Shown piece after piece: positions 5,631 through 6,078 of a stretch of 6,078 bases of DNA. The notes below the pieces were generated by a model. That model saw only the letters and a program-made list of their open reading frames with translations, was not told the origin of the DNA and did not search any database. A program made the translations under genes and the position numbers. The first letter of the stretch is position 1. Each line of letters opens with the position of its first letter. The DNA is taken from assembly GCA_017936245.1 (NCBI GenBank), contig JAGBFY010000112.1:1-6078 (forward strand). The letters are read 5' to 3'. This stretch comes from Kiritimatiellia bacterium. Its GTDB lineage: Bacteria; Verrucomicrobiota; Kiritimatiellia; RFP12; UBA1067.

Positions 5631-5773
5631 GGATTCGCAAGCACTCCATATCGAAAAGTTGAGATTCGACTTGCAGTAACTTTCAGAACTTGCGGTTAAT
5701 CCTGGACACGACAGACATTAAATGACAATGCTGTAGTTTCGCTGCCACAGTTTTATCCTGCCGATACCGGATA

Positions 5774-5782
5774 TGATATAAT
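5774..5782 (+). promoter_or_regulatory. Extended -10 promoter of psd, likely leaderless
   Basis: TGATATAAT combines the extended TGn element with a perfect TATAAT (5777-5782). No good -35 hexamer is present 16-18 bases upstream, which is normal for extended -10 promoters. The normal start point, about seven bases downstream, falls on or next to the ATG at 5789. No Shine-Dalgarno sequence precedes that ATG, in keeping with a leaderless mRNA. Confidence 0.7.
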
Positions 5783-5788
5783 TGCGGC

Positions 5789-6078
5789 ATGAAACCAGTA
5801 GAGTACATCGACCGACGCACAGGAGAGAAAGTCACCGAAACAGTCATGGGTGACGGCGCATTGCGCTTCGCTTACGAGACCCTTCTCGGTCGCACACTGT
5901 GGCCAGTCCTTTTCGGATCGAAAGCCATATCCGCCATAATGGGATGGCATTACGACTCCCCACGATCGCGCAAGTCGATCGCGGCGCTGGCGGCAATCCC
6001 CGGATGCCGCGCAGAAGAAGCGGAACTCCCGATTTCAAGCTACAGGTCGTTCAACGACTTCTTCACCCGCAGGCTGAA
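5789..6078 (+). CDS. psd: Phosphatidylserine decarboxylase, N-terminal part (runs off the window)
   Basis: The frame opens at ATG 5789 and stays open to the window end, giving 96 complete codons. The enzyme decarboxylates phosphatidylserine to phosphatidylethanolamine at the inner membrane face, the last step of that phospholipid branch. The N-terminus reads VEYIDRRTGEKV (4-15), then ALRFAYETLLGR (24-35), LFGSKAISAIMGWHYDSPRS (41-60) and SFNDFFTRRL (87-96). These follow the order of the clostridial-type Psd N-terminus, including its hallmark FNDFFTR segment. The pyruvoyl-forming LGST-type cleavage site would be near the C-terminus, beyond the window. There is no Shine-Dalgarno site, and translation probably starts at or near the mRNA 5' end. 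It is separated from epmA by about 1.4 kb of gene-poor DNA and has its own promoter. Identity is well supported despite truncation. Confidence 0.88.
   Translation, partial: MKPVEYIDRRTGEKVTETVMGDGALRFAYETLLGRTLWPVLFGSKAISAIMGWHYDSPRSRKSIAALAAIPGCRAEEAELPISSYRSFNDFFTRRL

Larger units (their letters stand above)
4625..5656. repeat. About 1-kb imperfect palindrome (two inverted copies of one unknown element)
   Basis: The left half reappears as reverse complement in the right half. Anchors I aligned by hand: 4656-4748 with 5538-5630 (93 bp, no gaps, 80 identical, 86%); 4927-4934 with 5351-5358, inside a longer degenerate match; 5042-5049 with 5234-5241; 5057-5067 with 5215-5225; and TTTCG 4625-4629 with 5652-5656. 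Left-plus-right coordinate sums stay between 10281 and 10286, so both arms are nearly colinear around a centre near 5142. Similarity is highest at the outer ends. In the 93-bp block the 13 differences fall 4, 4 and 5 over the three codon phases, which argues against protein coding. No transposase, reverse transcriptase or flanking target duplication was seen. The element class is unknown; the outer limits are approximate. Confidence 0.85.

Noticed and set aside
5246..5644. - strand open frame of 132 codons in the right arm, and + strand frame 5331-5699
   Set aside because: Both strands and several frames are open at once in a self-complementary repeat. The encoded peptides look alike between arms in every frame only because the DNA is similar. 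No start signal or recognisable motif.
4364..5788. tRNA, rRNA, CRISPR array or group II intron in the gene-free region
   Set aside because: No tRNA cloverleaf or GGTTCGAATCC-type arm, no regularly spaced direct repeats with unique spacers, and no intron domain V or reverse transcriptase motif were found by reading both strands.

Overview
The window carries a co-oriented run of five bacterial housekeeping-type genes (about 42-4363), then a gene-poor stretch of roughly 1.4 kb dominated by a large imperfect inverted repeat, then the 5' end of a sixth gene that runs off the right edge. All supported genes are on the + strand. The organism looks like a Gram-negative-type (diderm) bacterium of moderate GC: it has a lipoprotein of the ABC-transporter auxiliary family, the MEP isoprenoid pathway enzyme IspD, strong Shine-Dalgarno sites on some genes and none on others, and GTG/TTG starts. 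The mix of genes does not look like Proteobacteria. A Verrucomicrobiota/Kiritimatiellae/Lentisphaerae-like genome is a reasonable but unproven guess.

Region 1 (1-3367): ispD, a calcineurin-like metallophosphoesterase, a small lipoprotein and a METTL25/RRNAD1-like SAM methyltransferase. Gaps are 8, 26 and 40 bases, consistent with one operon read from a TATAAT-type promoter at the left edge. The products do not form an obvious pathway. Region 2 (3413-4363): epmA, encoding the EF-P (R)-beta-lysine ligase paralogue of lysyl-tRNA synthetase. It contains an in-frame 27-bp tandem duplication carrying a GGGGACAGACCC word in a surface loop. Neither EF-P (efp) nor EpmB is in the window.

Region 3 (4364-5788): no convincing gene. 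From about 4625 to 5656 the sequence is a roughly 1-kb imperfect palindrome centred near 5142. Matching blocks on the two sides keep the same symmetry all the way in, and the outermost 93-bp block is 86% identical between arms. Differences are spread evenly over the three codon positions, so the conservation is of DNA or RNA rather than protein. The arms contain further hairpins. This is the least explained part of the window.

Region 4 (5777-6078): a perfect extended -10 promoter (TGATATAAT) lies six bases before the ATG of psd (phosphatidylserine decarboxylase), which suggests a leaderless transcript. Only the first 96 codons of psd are present.
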